From NCBI GenBank assembly GCA_019118765.1, contig DWYI01000054.1, positions 1 to 38,498 of the forward strand: DNA of 38,498 nt. Reading direction: 5' to 3'. The stretch is from Candidatus Allofournierella merdavium. GTDB taxonomy: Bacteria; Bacillota; Clostridia; Oscillospirales; Ruminococcaceae. Both the position numbers and the translations under genes were made by a program. Under the pieces are notes generated by a model. It was not told the origin of the DNA and made no database searches. It saw nothing but the letters and a program-made list of their open reading frames with translations. Shown here one piece after another: positions 1 through 6,732 of this stretch (positions are counted from its first letter, which is position 1; the number at the start of each line of letters is the position of its first letter).

Positions 1-31
1 CCTCGTTTAGCTGTACAATCTTGTCGGACAT
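1..31 (-). CDS. IS256/Mutator-type transposase, first ten codons only
   Basis: A minus-strand ATG at 31 opens a frame reading MSDKIVQLNE before the window edge. An AAAGGAGA ribosome site lies about ten bases upstream (48-41). From memory, the N-termini of IS256-family transposases in gut Firmicutes begin almost identically (M-x-x-KIVQLNE, followed by a conserved GQIKELVRGSVEETLN-like stretch). Only ten residues are visible, so neither the DDE catalytic residues nor the element length can be checked. DNA from 32 to about 230 is much more AT-rich than the rest of the window, which fits a recently acquired element. I could not locate terminal inverted repeats. A repeated element at a contig end is a common reason for an assembly to stop. 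Confidence 0.5.
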   Translation of the reverse strand, partial: MSDKIVQLNE

Positions 32-197
32 GGTTTGCTGTCTCCTTTCGGAATGGTGTGTCGCGACTTCATTCTACCAGAGTTCTGCAAACCATGTCTT
101 TTTATTTTTGCGAAACTTATTGTACCTTATCCATCTCTATCCTACCACAAGGAGTTTTTTTATGCCCTTTTTCTGTTCAACTATTTAATTCTTACCG

Positions 198-220
198 AAC
201 CACACGTCTAACGTGTGGTT
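198..220. repeat. Perfect 10-bp inverted repeat with 3-base loop
   Basis: Arms AACCACACGT and ACGTGTGGTT flank CTA, followed by TTTT on the plus strand. It lies in the AT-rich DNA upstream of the transposase start. It could be a terminator-like hairpin or part of the mobile element; no gene reads into it on the plus strand. The rest of 32-197 shows no gene I can support. Confidence 0.5.
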
Positions 221-228
221 TTGGGATA

Positions 229-266
229 CAAAAAAGCAAGGCATGAAATTCATGCCTTGCCTTTTT
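229..266. terminator. Bidirectional intrinsic terminator after the DUF4349 gene
   Basis: GCAAGGCATG and CATGCCTTGC form a 10-bp stem (12 bp if the AA/TT continues) with T-runs on both strands, CTTTTT to the right and T6 to the left. It lies about 40 bases beyond the minus-strand stop at 305 and should end that transcript. Confidence 0.8.
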
Positions 267-304
267 CATGTTCGGGGCCGGCCCGGTTTGGGGGCGCGGG
301 CCTC

Positions 305-1345
305 TCACGGCCGGGGGCCGTACTTGGGCGCGGGCTTTGCCTCCTGCGCCGCGGAAGGGGCAGCGGCCGGAGGCGCAGAGGGGGCAGCGGCCGGAGGCGC
401 AGAGGGGGCAGCGGCCGGGGGCGCGGAAGGCGCGCCGGTGGGCGCGGGGCCGGCGGGCGGCGGCAGGATGGGTTTGGAAGGCCGGCGGCGGCGCGCCAGG
501 CGCAGGGCGGCAAAGATCACCAGCGCGATGACCGCCAGCACCAACAGCACCGGCAGCAGGTAGATGACGCCGATGGCCACGTCCTGCACCCCGTTGGCGA
601 AGTTATGCCAGCTGTCTTTGAACGCGGTGACGGCGCGGGAGCCGAAATCGTTGCTCACGGGGGTGAGCAAGCGCACCTCGTCCAGCGACACCTCCACGGT
701 GGAGTAGGCCAGCAGGCTGTCGTAGACCCGCTGCTGGCCGGTGTAGCTCTCGATCTCGTAGCGCACCTGGGCCAGCTGCTCCTCAATGGCCAGCAGGTCC
801 GCCAGGTCCCCCGCCTGGCCCGCCAGTTCCAGCAGCCGGGCCTCCTGGGTGCGCAGGCTCTCCAGCCGGGCCTCCAGGTCCACATAGTCGGCGGTGACGT
901 CGTCGGTGGTCTCGCTCTTGTAGGTCACGCTGCCGGCGGCGGACGCGTCGTTCAAAAAGGCGGCGTAGTTGTCGGCGGGCACCCGGAAGGTGTAGCGCAC
1001 CCAGCGGGTGCCGGCGTCGGCGCTGCCGCCCTCATCGCTGTTCTCCACCCAGGCGCCGGCCGTTTCGGCCGCCCGCAGCAGCGCGTCCCGGGTGGTCTCA
1101 AACGCCTCTGTCTCCATCTCCAGCGAGGCGTTGTAGATGATCTTGCGCCCGTCCTGGGGGGTCAGCCGGTCGGCGTCGGTGCCGGAGAGGCCCGCGTCGC
1201 CGCTCTCGCCGCCGGTGGAGTAGTCCATCGTGCTGTCATATGCGGTCTCCGGGGCCGCGGCGGTGCCGCCGGAATTTGCCCCGCAGCCGGCCAGCAGCCC
1301 GGCCGCCAGCGCCAGCGTCAGCAAGAGGCTCATGGTTCGTCTCAT
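305..1345 (-). CDS. DUF4349-domain lipoprotein, membrane anchored
   Basis: A 346-aa cell-surface protein. The N-terminus is a lipoprotein signal with lipobox LLAGC (Cys21). From about residue 75 it matches the DUF4349 pattern: a RKIIYNASLEMET-like opening, a YTFRVPADNYAAFLND segment, a coiled-coil stretch (VDLEARLESLRTQEARLLEL) and a YSTVEVSLDEV strand. One transmembrane helix (LLPVLLVLAVIALVIFAAL) and an Arg-rich stop-transfer follow. The last 50 residues are a low-complexity Ala/Pro/Ser tail encoded by 24-bp repeats. The start at 1345 is chosen because GAGGAGGGA lies just upstream and the signal peptide begins there; a longer frame back to 1480 has neither. DUF4349 proteins are putative envelope proteins with no settled function. 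An acylated N-terminus plus a C-terminal helix puts the coiled-coil domain on the outer face. Confidence 0.85.
   Translation of the reverse strand: MRRTMSLLLTLALAAGLLAGCGANSGGTAAAPETAYDSTMDYSTGGESGDAGLSGTDADRLTPQDGRKIIYNASLEMETEAFETTRDALLRAAETAGAWVENSDEGGSADAGTRWVRYTFRVPADNYAAFLNDASAAGSVTYKSETTDDVTADYVDLEARLESLRTQEARLLELAGQAGDLADLLAIEEQLAQVRYEIESYTGQQRVYDSLLAYSTVEVSLDEVRLLTPVSNDFGSRAVTAFKDSWHNFANGVQDVAIGVIYLLPVLLVLAVIALVIFAALRLARRRRPSKPILPPPAGPAPTGAPSAPPAAAPSAPPAAAPSAPPAAAPSAAQEAKPAPKYGPRP
357..428 (-). repeat. Three tandem 24-bp repeats in the DUF4349 gene
   Basis: Units at 357-380 and 381-404 are identical; the unit at 405-428 differs at three positions. Each encodes eight residues of the APSAPPAA type, so copy-number change alters tail length without a frameshift. 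Confidence 0.9.
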
Positions 1346-1430
1346 GGTGTTCCCTCCTCTTATGCTCTGTGCCCCGGCCGCCGGGCCGCGGGCTCTTCTT
1401 GTTTTGTAAACGAGCAAGCGGCGTCGATTA

Positions 1431-1459
1431 TTGCGCCCGCCCGCTAAATACAGTATAAT
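1431..1459 (+). promoter_or_regulatory. pfp promoter
   Basis: TTGCGC (1431-1436), 17-bp spacer, TATAAT (1454-1459). The predicted start point near 1466 gives a leader of about 50 bases to the pfp ATG. Its -10 overlaps that of the divergent promoter. Confidence 0.75.
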
Positions 1460-1480
1460 AGACAAAGTATGCCGGCGCAA
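1452..1480 (-). promoter_or_regulatory. DUF4349 gene promoter, overlapping the pfp promoter
   Basis: On the minus strand TTGCGC (1480-1475), 17-bp spacer, TATACT (1457-1452). It shares four bases of -10 sequence with the opposing pfp promoter. The predicted leader to the ATG at 1345 is about 100 bases. Confidence 0.65.
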
Positions 1481-1518
1481 CCAGTCCGGCCAGAGAACAC
1501 AGCAAAGGAAGTGTGCCC

Positions 1519-2736
1519 ATGAATTTTATGGTAGGTCAGAGCGGGGGCCCCACCGCCGTCATCAACGCCAGCCTGGCCGGCGTGTTCGAGACCGCCCGCG
1601 ACAGCGGCGCGGGGCGGGTGCTGGGGATGCAGCACGGCATCGAGGGGCTTTTGAAGGGCCAGGTGGCGGACCTGAACCGCCTGTTCGACAGCGACCTTTC
1701 CATCGAACTGCTCAAGCGCACCCCCTCCTCCTATCTGGGCAGCTGCCGCTACAAGCTGCCCGAGCCGGTGGCGGGGGACGAGGTGTACGAGACGCTGTTT
1801 GAGCTGTTCGCCCGCCACCGGATCGACGCGGTGCTCTACATCGGCGGCAACGACAGCATGGACACCATCGCGAAGCTCGCCGCCTACGGCGAGGCCGTCG
1901 GCAGCCCCATCCGCTTTGTGGGGGTGCCCAAGACCATCGACAACGACCTGGTCTGCACCGACCACACCCCGGGCTTTGGCTCGGCGGCGAAGTACATCGC
2001 CACCATCATGAAGGAGATCATCCGGGATGCGGGCGTCTACGACCTGCGCAGCGTGACGGTGGCGGAGATCATGGGCCGCCACGCCGGCTGGCTGGCGGGG
2101 GCTGCGAGCCTGGCCAAGGGGGAGGACTGCGACGGGCCGGACCTGATCCTGCTGCCGGAGGTGCCCTTTGACCCGAAACTGTTTTTGCGGCGGGTGGACC
2201 GGCTGCAAAAACAGAAGGAGAACGTGGTGATCGCCGCCAGCGAGGGCGTGAAGGACCGGGAAGGCCGCTTTCTCTGCGACCTGGCGGGGGACGGCGGCGC
2301 GCTGGACGCCTTCGGCCACAAGGCGATGCTCTCGGGCACCGGCCGCTACCTGGCGGGGCTGATCCAGCGGGAACTGGGCTGCAAGAGCCGGGCCATCGAG
2401 CTCTCCACCCTGCAGCGGTGCGCGGGGCATCTGGCCAGCCGCACCGACGTGGACGAGGCCTACCGGGTGGGCGGCGCGGCGGTGACCGCCGCGCTGGAAG
2501 GGCGCACCGGCTGCATGGCCGCCCTCAAGCGGCTGGGCGACCGGCCCTATCTGTGCGGCACCGAACTGGTGGACGTGCACCAGGTGGCCAACGCGGAAAA
2601 GACGGTGCCGCTGGAGTGGATCGAGCCGGACGGGATGCATGTGAACGGGGCCTTTGAGGCCTATGCCCGGCCGCTGATCCAGGGGGAACTGACCCCCATG
2701 TTCGTGAACGGCGTGCCCCGGCACATCACCCTGTAA
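1519..2736 (+). CDS. pfp: Diphosphate-dependent 6-phosphofructokinase
   Basis: A 405-aa PfkA-superfamily enzyme that phosphorylates fructose 6-phosphate in glycolysis, here probably with pyrophosphate. The N-terminal GQSGGPTAVINASL loop is the phosphate-binding glycine motif. The residues separating donor types point to PPi: GGNDS (Asp where ATP enzymes have Gly) and PKTIDNDL (Lys where ATP enzymes have Gly). MGRHAGWLA and a C-terminal LSTLQR...ASRTDVDEA segment also fit the family, and the length suits the clostridial PPi clade. ATG 1519 is preferred to GTG 1513 because AAAGGAAG at 1504-1511 is well spaced from it. It is transcribed alone, divergently from the DUF4349 gene, and ends in a strong terminator shared with sbcC. 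The reaction with PPi is reversible, so gluconeogenic use is possible. Confidence 0.93.
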   Translation: MNFMVGQSGGPTAVINASLAGVFETARDSGAGRVLGMQHGIEGLLKGQVADLNRLFDSDLSIELLKRTPSSYLGSCRYKLPEPVAGDEVYETLFELFARHRIDAVLYIGGNDSMDTIAKLAAYGEAVGSPIRFVGVPKTIDNDLVCTDHTPGFGSAAKYIATIMKEIIRDAGVYDLRSVTVAEIMGRHAGWLAGAASLAKGEDCDGPDLILLPEVPFDPKLFLRRVDRLQKQKENVVIAASEGVKDREGRFLCDLAGDGGALDAFGHKAMLSGTGRYLAGLIQRELGCKSRAIELSTLQRCAGHLASRTDVDEAYRVGGAAVTAALEGRTGCMAALKRLGDRPYLCGTELVDVHQVANAEKTVPLEWIEPDGMHVNGAFEAYARPLIQGELTPMFVNGVPRHITL

Positions 2737-2748
2737 CACACAAAGACA

Positions 2749-2794
2749 GCCGCCCCGGCGGGAGGAGCATCCTCCTGCCGGGGCGGCGTTTTGT
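2749..2794. terminator. Shared terminator between convergent pfp and sbcC
   Basis: A long GC-rich stem (GCCGCCCCGGC... pairing with ...GCCGGGGCGGC, ending at 2787), with GTTTTGTT following on the plus strand. It occupies the whole gap between the two convergent stop codons. Confidence 0.85.
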
Positions 2795-5590
2795 TCACAG
2801 TTCCCGCAGGGCCATGTGGCTGCCCCGGGGCGTTTTGGTGATGAGCACCTGTTTTTCCAGCCGCTGCCGCAGTTCGGCCACATGGCTGATGATGCCCACC
2901 AGCCGGTTGCCGTCCGCCAGGCTTTGCAGGGTGGCGATGGCCTTTTCCAGGCTGTCCTCGTCCAGGCTGCCGAAGCCCTCGTCCACAAAGAGGGTGTCGA
3001 TCTGCACCCCGCCGGCGTACTGCTGGATCACGTCCGACAGGCCCAGCGCCAGCGCCAGCGCCGCCTGGAAGGTCTCGCCGCCGGAGAGCGAGCGCACGCT
3101 GCGCCGCTTGCCGGTGTAGTTGTCCAGCACGTCCAGGTCCAGGGCGCTCTGGCCCCGGCTCTCCGCCCGGCCGTGGCACAAAAGCTGGTACTGCCCGCCG
3201 GTCATGGCGGCCAGCCGCCGGTTGGCGGCGGCCACCGCGCTCTCAAAGTAGGCCACCAGCACATACTGCTCGAACTGCTGCTTGCCCAGCCCCCCCACCA
3301 GGGTGCCCCCGGCGGTGCGGTGGAGCCGGTCGGCCAGCTGAGCCCGGCGGCGGGCGGCGTCGGTCCGCTTTGCCAGGGCCTTCACCCGGGCGCAGGCGTC
3401 CCGGTTGGCGGCCAGGCGGGTGGAGAGGGCCTGCCACCGGTTTTGCAGCGCGGTGCGGCGGACGTTCAGGTCGGTGAGGGCGGCGGACAGGGCCTGCTCG
3501 GCGGCGGGATCGGCGGCGCGGGCCAGGTCCGCCTGGCGCTGGGCCGCCAGCTGCCGGGCGGCGGCCAGCTGTTCACAGAAGGCCTGCCAATCCCGCTCGC
3601 CCCCTTCCAGGTCGGCGGCGAGTTTCTCCGCCCCGGCCTGCGCCTGGGCCAGCGCCCGACGCGCCCCGGCCTCGTCGGCAAAGGGCAGGCTGGCCCCCAG
3701 TTCCTCCTCCAGGGTGCGGGCGGCGGACAGCTGCGCCGCGAGCCGGGTGTTCTCCTCCGCCAGCGTCTGCCGGCGCGTCCTGCACGCCTCCAGTTTGTTG
3801 CGGCAGTCGGGCAGGCTCTGTCCGGCCCGCTCCCCCGCCTCGGCCTCTCGCCGGGCGGCGGCGGCTTCGGCCTGGGCCGCGGCGCGGGCGGCCTCGCCCG
3901 CTGCCCTGGCCTCCTTCAGCGCCAGGGCAGCGGCCCGGGGGGTGTCGGGGGCCTGCTGGCCCCACTGGGCCAGGGCCGCGGCGGCCAGCCGCAGGAATTC
4001 CTGCCGGGCGGCCTCGTCGGCGGCCTGGGCCGCGCCGCTGGCCTCGGCGGCCTTTTGGTACGCCGTGTGCAGGCGTTCCAGCGCTTCCTTCGCCGTTTGC
4101 AGGCCGGCCCGGTCGGGCGCGCCCTCCGCCGGCTTCGCGGGGGCGGGGTGGTGCAGGCTGCCGCACACCGGGCAGGGCGCGTTCTCGGCCAGATTCGCGG
4201 CCAGCAGCCCCGCCTGCCCCTGCCAGAACAGGGCCTCGGCGGTGTCGTACTCCCCTTTTGCCCGGGTGTATTCCTGTTGGGCGGCGGTGAAGGAGGCCGC
4301 CGCGTCCAGGGCGGCCTGCTGCGCCCCCCGCAGGCGGCGGGCGGCGGTGAGCGCCGTGTCGGTCTGGGCAAGGCGGAGGGTCAGGGCGTCGAGAGAGGCC
4401 TCGGCGGCGGTCTGGCGCCGGCGTGCCTCCTGCGCCCCTTTCTCCTGCTCGGCAAGGCGGGCGCTCTCCTCTTCCAGCCGCGCCTCCTCTTCACCGGCGG
4501 CACGCCGGTCCGCCTCGCACTGTTTCAGCCCCTCTTCCAGTTTTTTTCGCAGAGCGCGCTGTTCTTCCCGCCGCTGGTAGGCGGGCAGCTGGCCCTCCTG
4601 CCGGCGGACCTCCAGTTCCGCCTGCTCCCGGGCGGCGCGCACCTGGGCCAGGGCGGCGTGCTGCCGCTCTTTGTCCGCCTGCTGGCCTTCCAGCTGCGCC
4701 AGCTGCCGGGCGGCCTCGCCGGCGGCGGTGTGGAGCGCGGCGGCCTGCCGTGCGGCCTCCAGCCTGGCGGCGGTGGCCTGGGCCTCATCGTCCAGGGCTT
4801 TGCTCTCGGCCGCGGCGGCGGCGCAGGCGGCCTCGTCGTCGGCGCAGAGGGCGGCGGCCAGCGTGAGTATCTCGTCGCACCGCCAGACGGCGGCCTCGTC
4901 CTTCAATCTCTCGCCCAGCTGCCGGGCGGTCTCCCCCTCCTGGGGCAGCTTGAAGCCCTCCAGCGCCTGCCGCAGGGCGGCGGTCTTTTGTTCGGCGTCC
5001 CGGGCGGCCTCGCCGGCGGCGGCGCGCAGCTTGTCCTGCACGGCGCGGCAGCCGGCGGTGCCGAAGATCTGCCGCAGCACGGCGCTGCGCCGCTCGCCGG
5101 GGGCGTTGAGCAGCTCGGTGAACTGGCCCTGGGCGATCATGGCGATCTGGCGGAACTGGTCGCCGTCCATGCCCAGCAGCTCGCGGACGGCGGTGTCCAC
5201 CTCCCCCACCTTTTCCACCGGCGGGCGCCCCGGCGCGAGGAAGAGGGCGGTGGCGGGCTGCACCACCTGCCCCTCGCCCCGCTTTTTGGGCCGCTGGTAC
5301 TGGGGGGTGCGGCGCACCGTGTACTCCTTGCCCCGATGCCGGAAGGTCAGTTCCACAAAGGTCTCCCGGTCGGGGGCGGCGTAGTCGCTGCGCACCGTGT
5401 CAAGGCCCCGCACCCCGCCGGACAGCTGCCCGAACAGCGCGTAGCTGATGGCGTCAAAGAGGGTGGTCTTGCCCGCGCCGGTGTCGCCGGTGATGAGGAA
5501 CAGCCCGCCGGGCCCCAGCTTTTCCAGTTCCAGCCGCTCCTCGCCGGCGTAGGGGCCGAAGGCCGAAAGATGCAGTTGCAGCGGTCTCAT
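2795..5590 (-). CDS. sbcC: SbcC-type exonuclease ATPase subunit (Rad50-like)
   Basis: A 931-aa SMC-like ATPase that partners SbcD in a Mre11-Rad50-type nuclease, opening hairpins and protein-blocked DNA ends. Walker A is GDTGAGKTT near residue 34. A long Ala/Glu/Arg-rich coiled coil is split by a zinc hook, CPVC, near residue 475. The C-terminal lobe carries the ABC signature LSGGETFQAALALALGLSDV and Walker B LFVDEGFGSLDEDSLEKA. It starts inside the sbcD stop (ATGA overlap, 5587-5590), so the two are translationally coupled and probably made at similar levels. It is somewhat shorter than E. coli SbcC (about 1050 aa), mostly in the coiled coil. It ends at the terminator shared with pfp. Confidence 0.93.
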   Translation of the reverse strand: MRPLQLHLSAFGPYAGEERLELEKLGPGGLFLITGDTGAGKTTLFDAISYALFGQLSGGVRGLDTVRSDYAAPDRETFVELTFRHRGKEYTVRRTPQYQRPKKRGEGQVVQPATALFLAPGRPPVEKVGEVDTAVRELLGMDGDQFRQIAMIAQGQFTELLNAPGERRSAVLRQIFGTAGCRAVQDKLRAAAGEAARDAEQKTAALRQALEGFKLPQEGETARQLGERLKDEAAVWRCDEILTLAAALCADDEAACAAAAAESKALDDEAQATAARLEAARQAAALHTAAGEAARQLAQLEGQQADKERQHAALAQVRAAREQAELEVRRQEGQLPAYQRREEQRALRKKLEEGLKQCEADRRAAGEEEARLEEESARLAEQEKGAQEARRRQTAAEASLDALTLRLAQTDTALTAARRLRGAQQAALDAAASFTAAQQEYTRAKGEYDTAEALFWQGQAGLLAANLAENAPCPVCGSLHHPAPAKPAEGAPDRAGLQTAKEALERLHTAYQKAAEASGAAQAADEAARQEFLRLAAAALAQWGQQAPDTPRAAALALKEARAAGEAARAAAQAEAAAARREAEAGERAGQSLPDCRNKLEACRTRRQTLAEENTRLAAQLSAARTLEEELGASLPFADEAGARRALAQAQAGAEKLAADLEGGERDWQAFCEQLAAARQLAAQRQADLARAADPAAEQALSAALTDLNVRRTALQNRWQALSTRLAANRDACARVKALAKRTDAARRRAQLADRLHRTAGGTLVGGLGKQQFEQYVLVAYFESAVAAANRRLAAMTGGQYQLLCHGRAESRGQSALDLDVLDNYTGKRRSVRSLSGGETFQAALALALGLSDVIQQYAGGVQIDTLFVDEGFGSLDEDSLEKAIATLQSLADGNRLVGIISHVAELRQRLEKQVLITKTPRGSHMALREL

Positions 5591-6714
5591 CCCTCCGCCT
5601 CCTCTCCCAGCACCTCATCCAGAAAGGCCTTTTCCTCGTCGTCCGGTCCCCGGCCGTGGACGCCCTTATAAAACTCCTCAAACAGCTGCCGGGGCGTGCG
5701 CATGGCCAGCTGCCGCAGCGCCGGCGTGTCCGCCGCCGGCGCGTCGGGCAGCACGAACTCCAGCCTCACGAGATTGGGGTAGACGCTGCGCAGCCGGGCG
5801 GCGGGCTCCAGGGGCGGCACATCGTCGGTGAGGCGGGCGTAGATGTAGTCCTGGCTGGGCACGGCGCTTTGCAGCAGCGCCTCCAGCGGGCCCTGCACCC
5901 GGCGCAGGGGATGCAGCGGCGACAGGGGCACCTGCTTTGCCGTCACCTGCCCCTTGGGGCCCACCTCCACCACCGTCACGCTCTTTTGCCCCAGCGCCTC
6001 GCTCACCGAGTAGGCCAGGGGCGAGCCGCAGTAGCGCACGCTGTCCCGGCCCACGCTCTGCGCGCCGTGGATGTGGCCCAGGGCCACATAGTCGAAGGGA
6101 GCGAAGGCGGAGGCGTCCACATTGTCCAGCGTGCCCAGGTTCAGCAGTTCCGAGCCGCTGGCTTCGGGCACGCTGGCCCCCGCGGTGACGAACTGATGGG
6201 CGAGGAGGATATTCCGCCCGCCCTCGTCGGGGGCGGCGGCCCGCACCAGGGCGGCCGCCGCGTCGGTATAACTCTCGATGGTCTCATCCGGGAGAAATGT
6301 GCGCACCGCCGCCGGGCGCACGAAGGGCAGCGCCCAGACGGTGAGGGGGCCGAACTCGTCCCGGGCCTCGAAGCGCGCGATGCGGCCGGTGAACACCGAG
6401 GCAAGATGCACCCCGCTGCGCTCCAGCAGCCGCCCGCCGAAGGCCAGGCGGTCCGCCGAGTCGTGGTTGCCGCTGATGGCCCACACCGGCAGCCGGTGCT
6501 GGCAGAGGGCGGTGAGGAAGTCGTCCCACAGGTTCACCGCGCCCACGCTGGGCACGCCCTTGTCGTAGACGTCCCCCGCCACCAGCACCCCCTGCACCCC
6601 CTCGAAGAGGGCGATCTGCAGGATCTGGTCCAGGATATACTTCTGGTCCTCAAAGAGGTCCGCCTCGCACAGGCGCCGGCCCAGGTGCAGGTCGGAGAGA
6701 TGGAGCAGCCGCAT
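5587..6714 (-). CDS. sbcD: SbcD-type exonuclease nuclease subunit (Mre11-like)
   Basis: A 375-aa calcineurin-like metallophosphoesterase, the nuclease half of SbcCD. The five phosphoesterase motifs are in order: DLHLG (residues 8-12), AGDVYDKG (near 48), SGNHDSADR (near 82), a LLAHQF histidine segment and ALGHIHGAQ. The C-terminal third is the SbcC-binding cap, less conserved. The start at 6714 has an excellent AAAAAAGGAGG site. It sits 18 bases downstream of the glycosyltransferase stop with no terminator between, so the order glycosyltransferase-sbcD-sbcC is probably one transcript. No promoter is evident directly upstream of sbcD. Confidence 0.93.
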   Translation of the reverse strand: MRLLHLSDLHLGRRLCEADLFEDQKYILDQILQIALFEGVQGVLVAGDVYDKGVPSVGAVNLWDDFLTALCQHRLPVWAISGNHDSADRLAFGGRLLERSGVHLASVFTGRIARFEARDEFGPLTVWALPFVRPAAVRTFLPDETIESYTDAAAALVRAAAPDEGGRNILLAHQFVTAGASVPEASGSELLNLGTLDNVDASAFAPFDYVALGHIHGAQSVGRDSVRYCGSPLAYSVSEALGQKSVTVVEVGPKGQVTAKQVPLSPLHPLRRVQGPLEALLQSAVPSQDYIYARLTDDVPPLEPAARLRSVYPNLVRLEFVLPDAPAADTPALRQLAMRTPRQLFEEFYKGVHGRGPDDEEKAFLDEVLGEEAEG

Positions 6715-6732
6715 GGCCGTTACCTCCTTTTT

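Noticed and set aside
198-220. Perfect inverted repeat as the terminal repeat of the insertion sequence
   Set aside because: It is a closed hairpin with a 3-base loop, not one copy of a separated terminal repeat, and the other end of the element is outside the window.
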